Positions 22,375 to 34,300 of a stretch of 60,000 nucleotides of DNA are shown one piece after another. The notes under the pieces were generated by a model that worked only from the letters and a program-made list of their open reading frames with translations, did not search any database and had not been told where the DNA came from. Made by a program: the position numbers and the translations under genes. The stretch's first letter is position 1. Each line of letters opens with the position of its first letter. Source of the DNA: Cryptomeria japonica (Eukaryota > Streptophyta > Pinopsida > Cupressales > Cupressaceae); the NCBI RefSeq assembly GCF_030272615.1, contig NC_081405.1, positions 160,540,317-160,600,316 of the forward strand, read 5' to 3'.

Positions 22375-23693
22375 TGTGAGGCCCTACCCCGACTCAATCT
22401 AGCATTTCAGTGATTTTTATTTTGAGACTATTATGGATGCTTTATTTTTATGCATTATGGATTTAGAACTTATATGATTGCATGATTTGGATAACATTGC
22501 TATATGTTGATGCTCTATTTATATGCTTTATGATATAGAACTCTACATGATTTTTGAATAGGATGAATTTGAGATGATATATGTCGTTATTGGATTTGTA
22601 GGACTTTACTATGATGATAGAAACAGGATGTATGTTTTATGTGTGGATCAAAATTATGAGAATTATGATAATTGCTTATGTGGATTTGTGGATATAAGGT
22701 GTATTGATTTGTTTAAGTGTATATTGTTTATAGAGTGTTTGATGTGTATTCTTATTCATGTGTTTTATATTATATGAGGTTATTTGAAATTACTAATGTG
22801 TAATTGAGATGCGCAGGAAAATTATCCATGTGACCATGGAAATATTATGGAAAACCAAACCTAGACCCATGTACACTCGTAAAACCAGGGTTTGTCTATT
22901 TGGAGAGACAACACCCTATTTGTATAGTATAAATCAACAATAAAAAAATTTTAAATGGGGGTATTATATGATAAATATCCTTAGTTAGGGTTTGCATGGG
23001 TTATTTAATAAAGATGTGGAGTTTAGTATATTAGTTAAATATATATTTATATATATGAATTTATATATATATAAAGATTGAAAACATGTGTAGAAAGGAA
23101 AACCTTTTAGATTAAATATTTTCTCTTGAGTTGTAATTTATGTATGTTTTAATAAACATATGGCTTTATGCAAGGAAGAAAAATAAAATGTTTAAATTTA
23201 AAATAATATGAAGTTTAATCCCTTTAGTAATGTATGACAAATAGGGTGAGTTATTTTGATAAAATTAAACTCATAGGTAAATATTCATTGTGAAATTAAT
23301 TTACCCTTGGTCGGTTTAATTTAAGCACATTTTAATTATTGAAATATAACTTTTGGACATTATAAATAGAGTGCTAGGTCTAATTTAATTCGTTCCTTAA
23401 AACAAATTTTGATTTTTAGGAGATTAAAAATATCTTCGCCAAATATTTTAGGAAGTTTTAATTAAGTTAATTTAGAGGTTAAAATCGATGAGACAATAAG
23501 TTCATTCATTTAGTATTCTGCATTAAATTTTAAATTATTTTCGTTACTTGAGTTAGTGGTTTAAGTCAATTCAAACCTAGTTAAAGACAAAACTTGATAG
23601 TGCGGCTCGTATTAGCAACAATTAATGTCACTATGTTGTGATCCTTTAAAAAAAAAAATTTATCTCGTTCGTGCTTAAAATTTGGGCATGACA
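22375..23693 (+). repeat. Gyp-2 3' LTR
   Basis: 1319 bases collinear with 11699-13019, ending ATGACA followed by the GTAGG duplication. Differences from the 5' copy are mostly C/T and G/A. The AT run near 23060 is shorter and the poly-A run near 23650 longer than in the 5' copy. The 67-codon frame (22574-22777) is open in this copy too. Confidence 0.95.
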
Positions 23694-23698
23694 GTAGG

Positions 23699-24515
23699 CC
23701 AACACGGGATCTAATTTCTCAGTCACTTGATGTTACCATTATGAGGACCAACTTTGGGTCTTAATTGAGAGTACCAAGGCACTAGATGCCCTAGTCCTAA
23801 GCTAGGACTAGAGTACCCAATGCCCTAGTACTGAGAATTAGGACTCATTTAGTATAGAGATAGGAGATAAGGTCAAAAATATGGGTTTTCAGGGTGGTGA
23901 GTAAAATCAAAATAGACATTAGGAATCAAAAGTTGAAACACCAAGGTGAGGTCTAGGTGAGGATGAAATTGTATGTGGATAAAATTTATGTTGCTACACC
24001 AAAAAACATTGCAAATGATCATCTTCCATCAAATGGTGAATCAATATCACTACCACAAATCTCCCACTAAATTGTGCTACTGAGTTGTCCTTGGCATCGT
24101 GACAAAATATCCTCTAATTGAATATCACATGTGTCCCCAACATGATCAAATAAATAAACACCAAGAGATCCCAAGGGAAGATTCAAACCAAAATCTCCAA
24201 ACTAAAAAGATAAAATGCTATCAAACAAAAATGAAGAAAAGTGTGAAAAACATTTCCAAACACTAACCTAGTGGGGGAGATATTTTACTTTTCTCAAACA
24301 AATCTTAATTGCTACAGTAAAAGTAACATATAAAGAAATATATAAATACATGCAAATAAAATATATGTTTAACACATGATATACATGGGGAAAACCCTTT
24401 CGGGAGCCCAAATTCCAAAATAATAGCATTTTATTTTATCTATAAACAAAGTAGTTACAATATAATGACAAAACTAGGCTTCTAAAATAGGAGTATACTA
24501 CAATTTATACTACAC
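23699..24515. other. Relic block between Gyp-2 and Copia-2, perhaps an old minus-strand copia LTR edge
   Basis: This continues the relic of 10682-11698. I see no coding frame. At 23791-23811 there is a perfect 8-base stem hairpin (CTAGTCCT, 5-base loop, AGGACTAG). From about 24231 the layout TGAAGAAAAG...ACTAACCTAGTGGGGG, then ATACATGGGGAAAACCC, resembles the plus-strand reading of the Copia-3 LTR (TGAAGAACAC...GGGGG, then ACCCAATGTGGGAAAA). It may therefore be a diverged LTR fragment that continues after Copia-2 at 30089. Low confidence. Confidence 0.35.
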
Positions 24516-24520
24516 GTGAT

Positions 24521-24818
24521 TGTTTGGAATTAACTTTTACTTGGTAAAGTTCATTTCCTTTTATTTATTATTTGTAGGAATATGCTAAGGGATCTATACA
24601 AGTCCTTTGTCTTATTTGAGTTCTCGCAACTTATTTTATTTATTTCAATTATGTGGAATATTAGATTTCCTCCTTAAGAGGATGTTGACACATTTCACAC
24701 ACATTGTGAATGGTTGCATTCATAGACTTGGGAGTTAGATTGTATCTCCTCTCCTCATATCTATTTAAGAGATGCTTCTCCTCTTATTCTTTAATTATAA
24801 TAATATTATTGTAATGAG

Positions 24819-24864
<46 letters not shown>

Positions 24865-25047
24865 GGCTTTGCCTTCATTCATAATACACAAGGGGTTGTT
24901 TTTTCTTTTCCCCTTTCAAAATCTTGAGTCTCCTCTTCAAGTTTTAGGTGATTGCTCTCAATTTTCTCTCTACTTTGGTAACATTAATTTAATCAACATA
25001 CTTACTTGGATTTCTTTTTCATTTTCTTGCTCTTATATTTCCTTTCA
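24521..25047 (+). repeat. Copia-2 5' LTR
   Basis: 527 bases from TGTTTGGAATT to TTCCTTTCA. It contains a TC dinucleotide run at 24821-24863, about twice the length of the one in the 3' LTR. A short AT-rich stretch just upstream of the run (24800-24812) could hold promoter elements, but none is clear. Confidence 0.93.
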
Positions 25048-25060
25048 TGGTATCAGATCA
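25048..25060 (+). other. Copia-2 primer binding site
   Basis: TGGTATCAGATC starts immediately after the LTR. It matches the Met-initiator primer site at ten of twelve positions. The first ten are the conserved TGGTATCAGA. Confidence 0.88.
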
Positions 25061-26019
25061 GATTACTAATCCCACCTTTCTTGCAGGCACTCCTTGAGAG
25101 AAGAGAATAAGTTTATTTAGTAACTTTTTCTGTTGTGCAAGTTTTGATTTGAATCTAATTTTTTTTGTGCTAACATGCTTTGGAAGGCTTGCCGCCAAAG
25201 TATTTTCTTTCTGGTTTAAGTTTTGGTTTTGAAAGGCTTGCTGCCAAACCCATTTTATATAACTTTTTTGGAAGGCTTTAGTCAAGACATCTCTATTTTA
25301 TTTGCAAGTTTGTCTAAAAAATCTCAATAAATTCTTTGAAATTGTTAGTTCTAATTCATTGTTTGCCTCAATCCAATCTATATTGGGTTGTGTATTGTAA
25401 CGTATTATTTATTTAATCCTGTTGTATTAGAGGGGTTTGTTATTATCTTCATCTCTTTGCATTGGTAATTTGGTGCTTTTTGAAACATAATTTTCACGTA
25501 TTCTAGTTAATCTTTTGCCATCCATTCTCATCCTCTATTTTTAGCTTTCTTTTGGTTGAAGGAGATTTGACTGTCTTTCAAGGAATTTTGAAGTGTTGAA
25601 GCCTAACAAGGAAGACGTTTAAAAGAGAAGAGCTCAACTCTTTTGTGCATATTTAATGACTCCTCCCCCAATCTTTATCCTGCATTTGCAAGTGTTGTTC
25701 CACTTTTTTGTTTAAATGCAGATAACCTAGAGAGACCAAATAACAATCTTTTTTAGTTTGTAATGTATCTTCCATCATTTTTCTTCTCATTTTATTGCCT
25801 CCAACCTTTGTCGTGTCTGTTCATGCCTGTTTCTAACATCCCTTTCTCTGTAAGTCCTTCATGCATGTTTGCAATGTATTAATCAATATTCTTATTTTTA
25901 TCCTTCCTATAACGTCTTCCCTGTTAAGAATTCCCTGTTACCTATAGCTTATTTTCATTATTATTATGTCATTTTTATTCCTATCATAAACTAAAAAAAC
26001 TCATAATACTTATGATATC
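25061..26019 (+). other. Copia-2 leader and unrecognisable gag N-terminal region
   Basis: About 960 bases where a copia element should carry a leader and the gag N-terminal domain. I find no frame with the UBN2-type gag motifs. The sequence is T-rich and looks either deleted or mutated beyond recognition. Confidence 0.55.
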
Positions 26020-26420
26020 TTGCGTACTTTATTATGTCAAGAGGAAGCTAAATTAATTTATAGTTTGGTACTCTTAAAATTAGTGAACATACTTTTATGT
26101 ATAAAAATAAAAATCATAATAATAATTTTAGATCCAATAATAATAATCATAATCACAATGATCATTATTCTAATAATAAATTTCATTCTAAATCCTATAA
26201 TAACAATTCTAATGATAATCAAAAGAATACTTATTCTAAGAGGCCTCATTGTACGTATTGTGGTAAGGATGGTCATGTGACTAATAATTGTTTTAAGAAG
26301 AAAAATAGTATTAAAAAGCCCATGAACCAAAATAATGAAAATAATCAACAACATAAACCTAGTTATAAAAAAGGTAATAATAATAGTAATTCATCTCGTC
26401 ATGCATTTACTGAGTTATAA
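26020..26420 (+). pseudogene. Copia-2 gag C-terminal remnant with zinc knuckle
   Basis: The frame 26097-26420 encodes an Asn/His-rich stretch (NNNNHNHNDHYSNN) followed by a canonical CCHC knuckle, CTYCGKDGHVTNNC, at about 26250-26291, then a Lys/Asn-rich tail. A separate frame starting near 26020 (LLCQEEAKL) resembles the end of the gag core. In this family the knuckle binds element RNA. The gag N-terminus is not recognisable. Confidence 0.82.
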
Positions 26421-26780
26421 TTTTTTGTCAGCCTCTTGAATGGATTATTGATTATGGTGCATCTCAACACGTTACTTTGCATAAAGAAATTTTGTATTCT
26501 ATGCATCTTGATACATTGAATATTCTTGTTCAACTTGCTAACAATTATAGTTGTAAAGTAGAAACTATTGGCAATGTGAATGTACCTAATGGTAAATTAC
26601 ATGATGTTCTTTATGTTCCTAAATTAAAAAAATAATTTCTTTGTATTTCTAAGCTTTGCCAAGTTTATAAGATTGAATTCTATAAGGATATGTGTTATAT
26701 TATTGATCCAAAGCATAACCAAGTTATTGCAAATGCTAAAATGGACAATTTGATAACTTATTCAAATTTATGAGTTTGCT
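26421..26780 (+). pseudogene. Copia-2 aspartic protease
   Basis: No long open frame, but the protease can be read from about 26432: LEWIIDYGASQHVTLHKEI, then LHDVLYVPKLKK before a TAA stop at about 26632, and LCISKLCQVYKIEFYKD. The active site is D-Y-G-A instead of the family D-S/T-G-A, so the catalytic triad is lost. A frameshift near 26420 separates it from gag. Confidence 0.82.
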
Positions 26781-26799
26781 CAATCAAATTATTCTTTGC

Positions 26800-27945
26800 T
26801 TACTACAATTGATTTTAATGTTTGGCATAAAATACTTGGCCATATAAAATATAATAATATTGCCTTGATGCAAAAATAAAATTTGGTAGATGGATTGCCT
26901 AGAGCATTGTTCCTTCTAAAATTGAATGCACGGGATGCATGAGTGGTAAGATGCATAGGGAGCCCTTTCCACATGGTCAATCATGGAGGGAAAATCATAA
27001 GTTGCACCTCATTCATAGTTACCTTTTAGGACCCATGGAGAATCACTCCATCCAAGGATCAAGGTATACTCTTACATTTGTTGATGATTTTTCAAGAACT
27101 TGGATCTATTTTCTTCATAGTGAGGATCAAGTTCTTGACGTTTTTACTAAATTTCATATGTTTGTTGAAAGGCAATATGGTTTTAAGAATAAAATTCTTA
27201 GAACTGATAATGGTAAGGAATATGTGAATAATGCATTTAACGGTTACTTGAAATCTAAGGTATCAAACATGAGCTTACTATTCCCTAGATAACTCAACAA
27301 AATGGTGTAGCAGAAAGGAAGAATAGAGCCATTGTTTAAATGGCTAGATGTTTATTGCATGCTAAGAATATGAATTACAAATTTTGGGCTGAAGCTATGG
27401 CTTGTGCTACTTATCTCATTAATAGGCTTCCTACAAAATCTTTACAAAATATAACACCAGAAGAGGTTTGGTCCACTAGAAAGTTGAATTTAAAGCATTT
27501 AAGGATTTTTGGTCCAATTTCTTATGTTCATAAACCTAAACAAAAGAGGCATAAATTAGATTCTAAATCTTCTCCTTATATATTTGTTGGTTATGATGAA
27601 CATTCTAAAGCATATAGAGTTTACAATCCTATCACTAACAAAGTTAAAGTTTCTAGAAATGTTTGTATTGCTGAAAATGGTATGCTTGATTTCTCTAAAG
27701 TGCAGGATAATGAATTTATTAAGAGTAAGGTTGTGGTTGTAGAGGAAAAATCTCCTTCTCTCAACCCTGCTCCTTCTCTAAACCCTACTCCTATTGCATT
27801 TTTTTCTAAAAGTGATAGTGATGATGATCATGATAATTCTACTCCTAATGATTCTTCTTCTAGTGATGATTCTATTACTTCTAAAAGGAAGCCTCAATGG
27901 TTTAAAAATTTGATTCAAGAAAGTGATGATTATTTATTTAGCTAG
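26800..27945 (+). pseudogene. Copia-2 integrase
   Basis: The pre-integrase region reads FNVWHKILGHIKYNNIALMQ (about 26818), then a TAA stop. The core frame 26939-27292 has LIHSYLLGPM, where the family has H-T-D-L-C-G-P, so the first catalytic Asp is Tyr. The second Asp is kept in LRTDNGKEYV, and the Glu in QQNGVAERKNR near 27300. The next frame (27340-27945) covers the C-terminal part, including HLRIFGPISYVHKPK and a Ser/Asp-rich tail. Three frames are needed to read it. Confidence 0.9.
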
Positions 27946-28890
27946 AATGGATAAACTTAAGGCTAGAAGGATAAATTATTGCAATTATATTTTGATGTCT
28001 ACTATTATGAATGAAAATGATCCTAATTCCTTTGAGCAAGCTAAAAATCAACCTCAGTGGCAAAAAGCTATGCAAGAAGAATATGATAGTTTTCTTGCTA
28101 ATTTCAAACTTGGAATTTAGTTCCTTTACCTCAAGGTAAAAATATTGTTTCTTGTAAGTGGTTATGTAAAACTAAATTGAATGCAAATAATGAAGTTACC
28201 AAGTTTAAAGTTAGATTAGTTTCTAGAGGTTTTTCTCAAATTGAAGGCTTAGATTATAATGAAATGTTTGTTCATGTGTTACTAAAATGCCTACCATTAA
28301 ACTTGTTCTTGCTTTAGCTTCTCATCTGAATTGTCCTATTCATCAAATGGATGTTAAAAGTGTTTTTCTAAATGGTGATTTACATGATAAAATTTATATG
28401 TCTCAACCTCCTGGATTTGTTAAAGAAGGTAATGAACATTTAGTTTGCAAGTTAAAGAAATCAATTTATGGTTTGAAACAATCTCCTAAAGAACATTTGG
28501 TATTCTAAGATAAATGCATTCTTTCTTTCTAAAGGTTTCAATAGAAGCAAAATTGATGCAAATTTATATATTAAACATAGTGAAGATGGCATTGTGATTA
28601 TTATTTTATATGCAGATGATTTAATTCTAACTTCAAGTTCCAATAATTTGATTTCTGAAATTAAGTTTCAACTCAATAAAAAATTTAAAATGACTGATTT
28701 AGGACTTTTACATTATTTTTTGGGAATGCAAATTTGGCAAACAAGTAATGGTATTTTTCTATCCCCAAGTAAATATGCTTAAGATATTTTGGACACGTTT
28801 AAAATGAATGATGCTAACCATGTTTCTACTCCATGTGAATTAGGCACAAAGTTAATGCTTCATATGCAAACTCCTTTAGTTGATGCTACT
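27946..28890 (+). pseudogene. Copia-2 reverse transcriptase
   Basis: Read in several frames: FEQAKNQPQWQKAMQEEYDS at about 28031, QMDVKSVFLNGDLHDKIYM at about 28344, KKSIYGLKQSPKEH near 28455, and the active-site box ILYADDLILTS near 28603 with both Asp kept. DLGLLHYFLGMQIW follows. Short indels between 28100 and 28290 and near 28510 shift the frame. TAA interrupts the 28594-28782 frame at its end. Confidence 0.9.
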
Positions 28891-29500
28891 TTATATAGAC
28901 AACTAGTTGGAAGTTTAATTAGCTCTTTCTAGACCAAATTTTTCTTATAGTGTGGATTTAGTTTCTAGATTTATTTCTAAAACTCAAAAAAATCACTTTA
29001 AAGTTGCAAAAATAATTTTGAGATATATTAAAGGGACTAATAATGTTAGTTTATTTTATGATGCAAATTGTAATTTTTCTTTAAAAGGATTTAATGACTC
29101 AGATCTAGGAGGAGATCCCAATGATGGAAAATCTATTTGTAGATATTATTTCTTTGTTGGTTCAAGTGCCATTTGTTGGAATAGTAAGAAACAATAGTCT
29201 ACTTCACTTGGTTTTACCGAAGTTGAATATAATGGATGCACTACTGCCTCTAAAGAAGCCTTATGACTTAGAATATTGCCCAGAGATTTGAGGCTACCTC
29301 AAAAAGATCTAAAACCTTTGTATTGTGACAATCAAAGTGTTATTGCCTTGGCTAAGAATCATATCTTCCATGCAAGGGCCAAACATATTTCCCTCCAACA
29401 TCACTTTATTAGAGAACAAATTGAAGACAATCAAGTTTTGTTCTTTTATATTGCAAGGGTGAAGATCAAGTTGCAAATATTCTAACAAAGCCACTTTGTA
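28891..29500 (+). pseudogene. Copia-2 RNase H
   Basis: The frame 28952-29197 includes AKIILRYIKGTNNVSLFYDA and FNDSDLGGDPNDGKS. The frame 29276-29485 includes [20 protein letters not shown] and [17 protein letters not shown], the usual C-terminal blocks. A TAG near 29196 and a frameshift near 29450 end it. The final TKPL block falls in another frame near 29480. Confidence 0.88.
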
Positions 29501-29590
29501 AATAAAAGTTACAATTTTATTATAAAAATCATGGTTTGAAACCCACTGAAGGGTTTGATGTAAAATCCCCAATTAAATCTTAATGCGAGG

Positions 29591-30083
29591 TGATAGGAAT
29601 TATTCTTTACTCAGTAAATTTAATTTCCCTTGATTTGTTACTTGTAGGAATATTCCTAAGGGATCTATACAAGTCCTTTGTCTTATTTGAGTTCTCACAA
29701 CTCATTTTATTTATTTCAATCATGTGGAATATTATATTTCCTCCTTAAGAGGATGTTGACACATTGCACACACATATTGTGAATGGTGGCATTCATAGAG
29801 TTGGGAGTTACATTGTATTTCCTCTCCTCATCTCTAATTAAGAGTTGTTATTCTTCACTTTTGATATTATATGAGTTGCTCTCTCTCTCTCTCTCTCTCT
29901 AGGCTTTTTCTTCATTCATGATAAATAAGGGGTTTTAATTTTCTTTTCCCCTTTCAAAAGCTCTTGTGTCTCCTCTTCAAGTTTTGGGTAATTGCTCTCA
30001 ATTTTCTCTCTACTTTGGTAACAGTACTTTAATCAAAATACTTGGATTTCTTTTTCATTTTCTTGCTCTTGTATTTCCTTTCA
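29591..30083 (+). repeat. Copia-2 3' LTR
   Basis: 493 bases from TGATAGGAATT to TTCCTTTCA, then GTGAT. The TC run (29879-29900) is about half that of the 5' LTR. The sequence just before it (AATGCGAGG) is a weak polypurine tract. Confidence 0.93.
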
Positions 30084-30088
30084 GTGAT

Positions 30089-30830
30089 GATTTTGACAGC
30101 TTAACTTCACCTACAAAAAAATTATAATACAATAATCTTTGAAACATCTAGGCTATTCAAAATAGATAGGAATCCAAAACCAAGAGGCATAATTCCCAAT
30201 CACTTATAAGAATGTAAATGACACTTGTACAATATTTTATAGCACCTCGCACATGTACCTAAAAACATAGCATGCACAAAATTTAGTATAATAAGGTGTG
30301 ATGTATGTTCTTACACATCTAATAGTTGTCATAAAATCTATCATAGCTAACAACACTTTTAGTTGTAAGAGAATATGTCATAATTGATCCTCTTACAACC
30401 TCACATAACCCAACTTGAGCACCAACCTTCTTGATGCAAAGGTGTCTCTTCACACTCATTTATTCTATGATAAAGTTAGGTTCCCATGCATTATAATTTT
30501 TCATAAGTCATCCTAGCTTCATACAAACTACCTCAAGTGCCAACACATTAAAAAATAACTCTACCACAAATTAGGACACCTAGATACTCATATCATGAAT
30601 AAAGCATTGTTGTCACATCCCAAGTCACCTCCTAACATGATGAAAACTCATTGTGTCAAATCACACTAGCAAACAAAATACAATGTGCAAGAAAATAGAG
30701 TATAGGTATCAATTAAATACATTAAATAAATAAATAAATTCTAAGAAATACTAAGGTTCAAACATTTTAATTCCCAAACTTTACCCACTTGTCAAACAAC
30801 TTAGTAGAACTAATATAAACAAGATTTAAC
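30089..30830. other. Unassigned relic block between Copia-2 and LARD-1
   Basis: About 740 bases continuing the sequence left of Copia-2. It is AT-rich with no supported coding frame. It is the old host DNA, perhaps an LTR remnant, that received Copia-2 and LARD-1. The five bases TTAAC at 30826-30830 would be the LARD-1 target duplication, untestable in this window. Confidence 0.4.
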
Positions 30831-31313
30831 TATAATGCCAGCCAAAATACCCTCGAGAAAATAGCTAAACTAACTAACATGTAGAGATAAAAAAAAAATT
30901 AAAACATCTACCAAGGCATCATATAAATCTACCATTACTCATATGTATGAATCATAACATATCATGATTTCATAAACAACTTAAATATAACAATAATCAT
31001 AGACACAATATATTGCAAGTGGAAATAACATCATAATCATTTTTTATCTCAAAACATACATACATCCATTTACTCTCTACCTAGGGTATTCCAACGTCAC
31101 TACTCACTAGAAACAACACATTACACATCCATATCATAAATTCATTAACATCCATTTCATTAAAGTTCTACTCAATTACTTTCTTCCTACCATGAGATTA
31201 TGAGTTATCAAATGCCTATATACATAACCCCATTAACTTCCTAAGTTCATTTTAAAATACCAACTCAAATGTTCTTAAGTCTCATAACTTTCCATTTTTC
31301 ATCTATCACATCA

Positions 31314-31384
<71 letters not shown>

Positions 31385-34300
31385 CCTTCTCCTACAAATC
31401 AAACTAGAATACTTAAGAATAACCATTACACATTTCATCAAGATTACTATCTACAAATATATCAAAGATTATAACAACAAGTACTAATCCTCTTTCCATT
31501 TAGGATATCATGCCACTAGACCAATTCAAGAACCATACAATAACATAATTATGCACATAATCTAATTGTTCAATTTCCTAATCCAACGTAAGAACTCGAT
31601 CTTTACATAATGAATATTCTTATAACATGAACCATACAATTAATACATCATCCTATTCCTTTACAAGATCATAGTTTCTACATCTTCATGTCCTATTACA
31701 TAAGAAAACATGGCATAAGAATACATAATCTCTCTTACATTCACAATATCATCATGATACAATATACTATCTCAAATACACAGAAATCAACTCCACAACT
31801 ATCTACATAATGAAGAACAATAGTGTTCATACAAATCTACAACTATTCATTCATTTCTATATTCCTAAGATAGCTAACAACAAAGATTAACATCCTTCAA
31901 ATCAAGACATACAAGATCGTTAACATAACCACTATCGTCCACAAGATATACACAAGATAGTTCCATTTGTATCACTCAATCTTTTAATTTCCTTCTGATC
32001 TAGAATTACATACACATTGAATAGCCATTTACAACAATCTCATTCAATACATCTAATTTGAAAATCAGCCTACTACAAGTCCTAATACATATGTTCACAA
32101 GATACTAATTACATAGTCTTCTTTACAATTACATCTTTCTCGAGATAAAAAACACGTGATATCAATTTCTATACATAGATTATGCTCCAAGATCCATCCA
32201 CATAATGAGATAATACAAATCCATGTCCATGCACACAAGCATCCAATGAAGAACATCCCAATGGAAAAAGGCATCAAACCACCCGACCATGTAGAACCAA
32301 ATAGGAACCACCCCACATGCTAGGAGATGACATGGGGTTCCAACTCAAACCAAATACCTAGGATAACACATAACAACCAAGGGACTCAACAAGACATCAA
32401 CAACATAACAACCAAGAATAATAAATCAAATTAATCACATCACAAGGCTAATCATAAATCAATAAACTCCTAGAGGCATAATCAACAACGAAGGCATAAG
32501 AATAATAGACACGTGTAGGGAAGACTTTCATCACATTCTATCATCACAAATAAGGGGCCATGCCACACCTTGACAGACATGTGGAACCGTTTCCACCTTA
32601 GAGCCAATCAAGGGAGATCGATTTACCACTCCAACGGCTTTCCCAAGCTCATCCCGAGTCATCACTAAGGGCTATGAGGTGGGGTACCATAAACCAATTT
32701 CATTATCTTAATTATGTGATTTCCTAATTACCCAAACTCAATAATCAAATTATTATTTTTATCACTTGAAATTAAACATAAACTCTTCATGTGGCTCCAT
32801 GACAAGTATAAACCCTAAGCATCATCTTTAGGAACCCTTAGAGCCTATTGCTCATAAACTCGGTTAGGTACACATACAAGAGACCACTCTCCCAACCATG
32901 TAACATAACCTTAGGGTGATATATAAACCACAAGGAATATCACAACAACATCATGAAGGCTCTCCAAAGATATAAACACAATCACAACATCATTCATACA
33001 AACTAAAGCATAGTATGAATCGTACGCCCATAAGAAAGCAAGAGCCTTCACCAAATCAATACAAGAATGAACCAAGGCATAAACATGAGTTAAAAGGACA
33101 ATATAAAATAAATTCCAATCTTTAACAATGAGGCAATACCATCCCACTGGAGCTCTCATAAAAATTCCTCAATAGCAAGGCAATCTTCCTCTCATTGGAG
33201 CAACTCAACATATGAACAATATCCTCAATGGTAAGGCACAAATCCTCTTACCAAATAAAAAAAACAACATAAAATAATCCACATAACATCATAAAAACCT
33301 TCAAGGAACCCAATGCAATCACTAAATACCTCTGGTAAATTCTTAAAATCGGACAAAGCAATCACAGTGACCAAAACTAACAAAACCTACACCCTGGAGC
33401 AGTTCAATGCATCAAGAACCCTCTTTAGCATTCTTGGGAGCTAGATTAGCATTCCTATGGAATCATATAGCATTTTGTGGTCTTCCTTTAGCATTTTGGT
33501 GCCAAACTATAGAGTTTTGGGTTCAAAATGCTAAAATGAAGAAAAAGGGGCAAGTAAGGTGTTGATACTACCCAGAATTGCATAAAGACTCACAAATTGA
33601 CCAAGAGACACTCCCAGAAGATGTGGGGGGATTAAATAAAGAAAAGAGAGAGAATAAAAAAAAATTCAAGTGCATTCTAATTCCCAAATAATACTCAAGA
33701 CAACTATAGGGCAAGCTAAGACAAGATTGCAACTCAGAAAACTCAAGAAAACAACTCTCGACAAAGCCTCAAACACTTCTAATCTTGCCAATGGACACAG
33801 AATCATGAGGAGATGAAAAAAGACATAATAGAATTCAAATATCAATCCAATAGCTCATTAAACTCAAACAAGATCACAAAGAAGGGAAAACAAGATTCAT
33901 TATGGAAAAATGCAGAATATGCATTTCTGACAAATCACTATTCCCAAATTTTTACAACACTTCATATACGCATTTCAATCATCCATAAATTTTGCCCAAA
34001 ACCAAATTGAAAAATTTAAACATCAAAATCCATTCCCCAAATAATCTTTCAACAATCACAATACAAACAATCTTTCCAATTAAATTGCAGAGAGAGAAAA
34101 TGAAGCTCCAACCTGGAAATTGCAACCAAGGCAAGAATCAAACTGGTGAAGAGCAAGCCAAAAATCCAGCAACTCCAATCCAAAATCTTCAATCCAATTT
34201 CCAGCAATCCAATTAAAAAAATTCAATCAAAATCCAAAGCTTCAATCCAAATCTTGTAGAAATTCCAACCCCGACAATGCACAGAAAAATCTATTAAATA

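Larger units (their letters stand above)
11699..23693 (+). mobile_element. Gyp-2: full-length Ty3/gypsy chromovirus-type element, TSD GTAGG
   Basis: Two LTRs of 1321 and 1319 bases begin TGTGAGGCCC and end ATGACA, and are flanked by the perfect 5-base duplication GTAGG (11694-11698 and 23694-23698). Internal order is primer site, gag, protease, reverse transcriptase, RNase H, integrase, chromodomain, polypurine tract, which is the Ty3/gypsy order; the C-terminal domain and Met primer suggest the Tekay/Del lineage. LTRs differ at a few percent by eye, nearly all transitions, so this is one of the younger insertions here. The copy is dead: gag is split by a 4.4 kb insertion, and there are two frameshifts and about ten stops. 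Confidence 0.95.
24521..30083 (+). mobile_element. Copia-2: Ty1/copia element, TSD GTGAT
   Basis: Complete element of 5563 bases flanked by perfect GTGAT duplications (24516-24520 and 30084-30088). LTRs of 527 and 493 bases differ clearly by eye, with substitutions, short indels and CT-repeat length. The internal order of gag zinc knuckle, protease, integrase, reverse transcriptase, RNase H is Ty1/copia. Coding frames change at least six times, and the gag N-terminus, the protease Ser and the first integrase Asp are lost. It is the most decayed of the four copia elements. Codons are strongly A/T-rich. Confidence 0.95.

Noticed and set aside
26020-26354. Ile-rich frames on both strands near the Copia-2 gag
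   Set aside because: They come from the AAT/ATT-rich coding of the Asn-rich gag stretch; the supported frame is 26097-26420.
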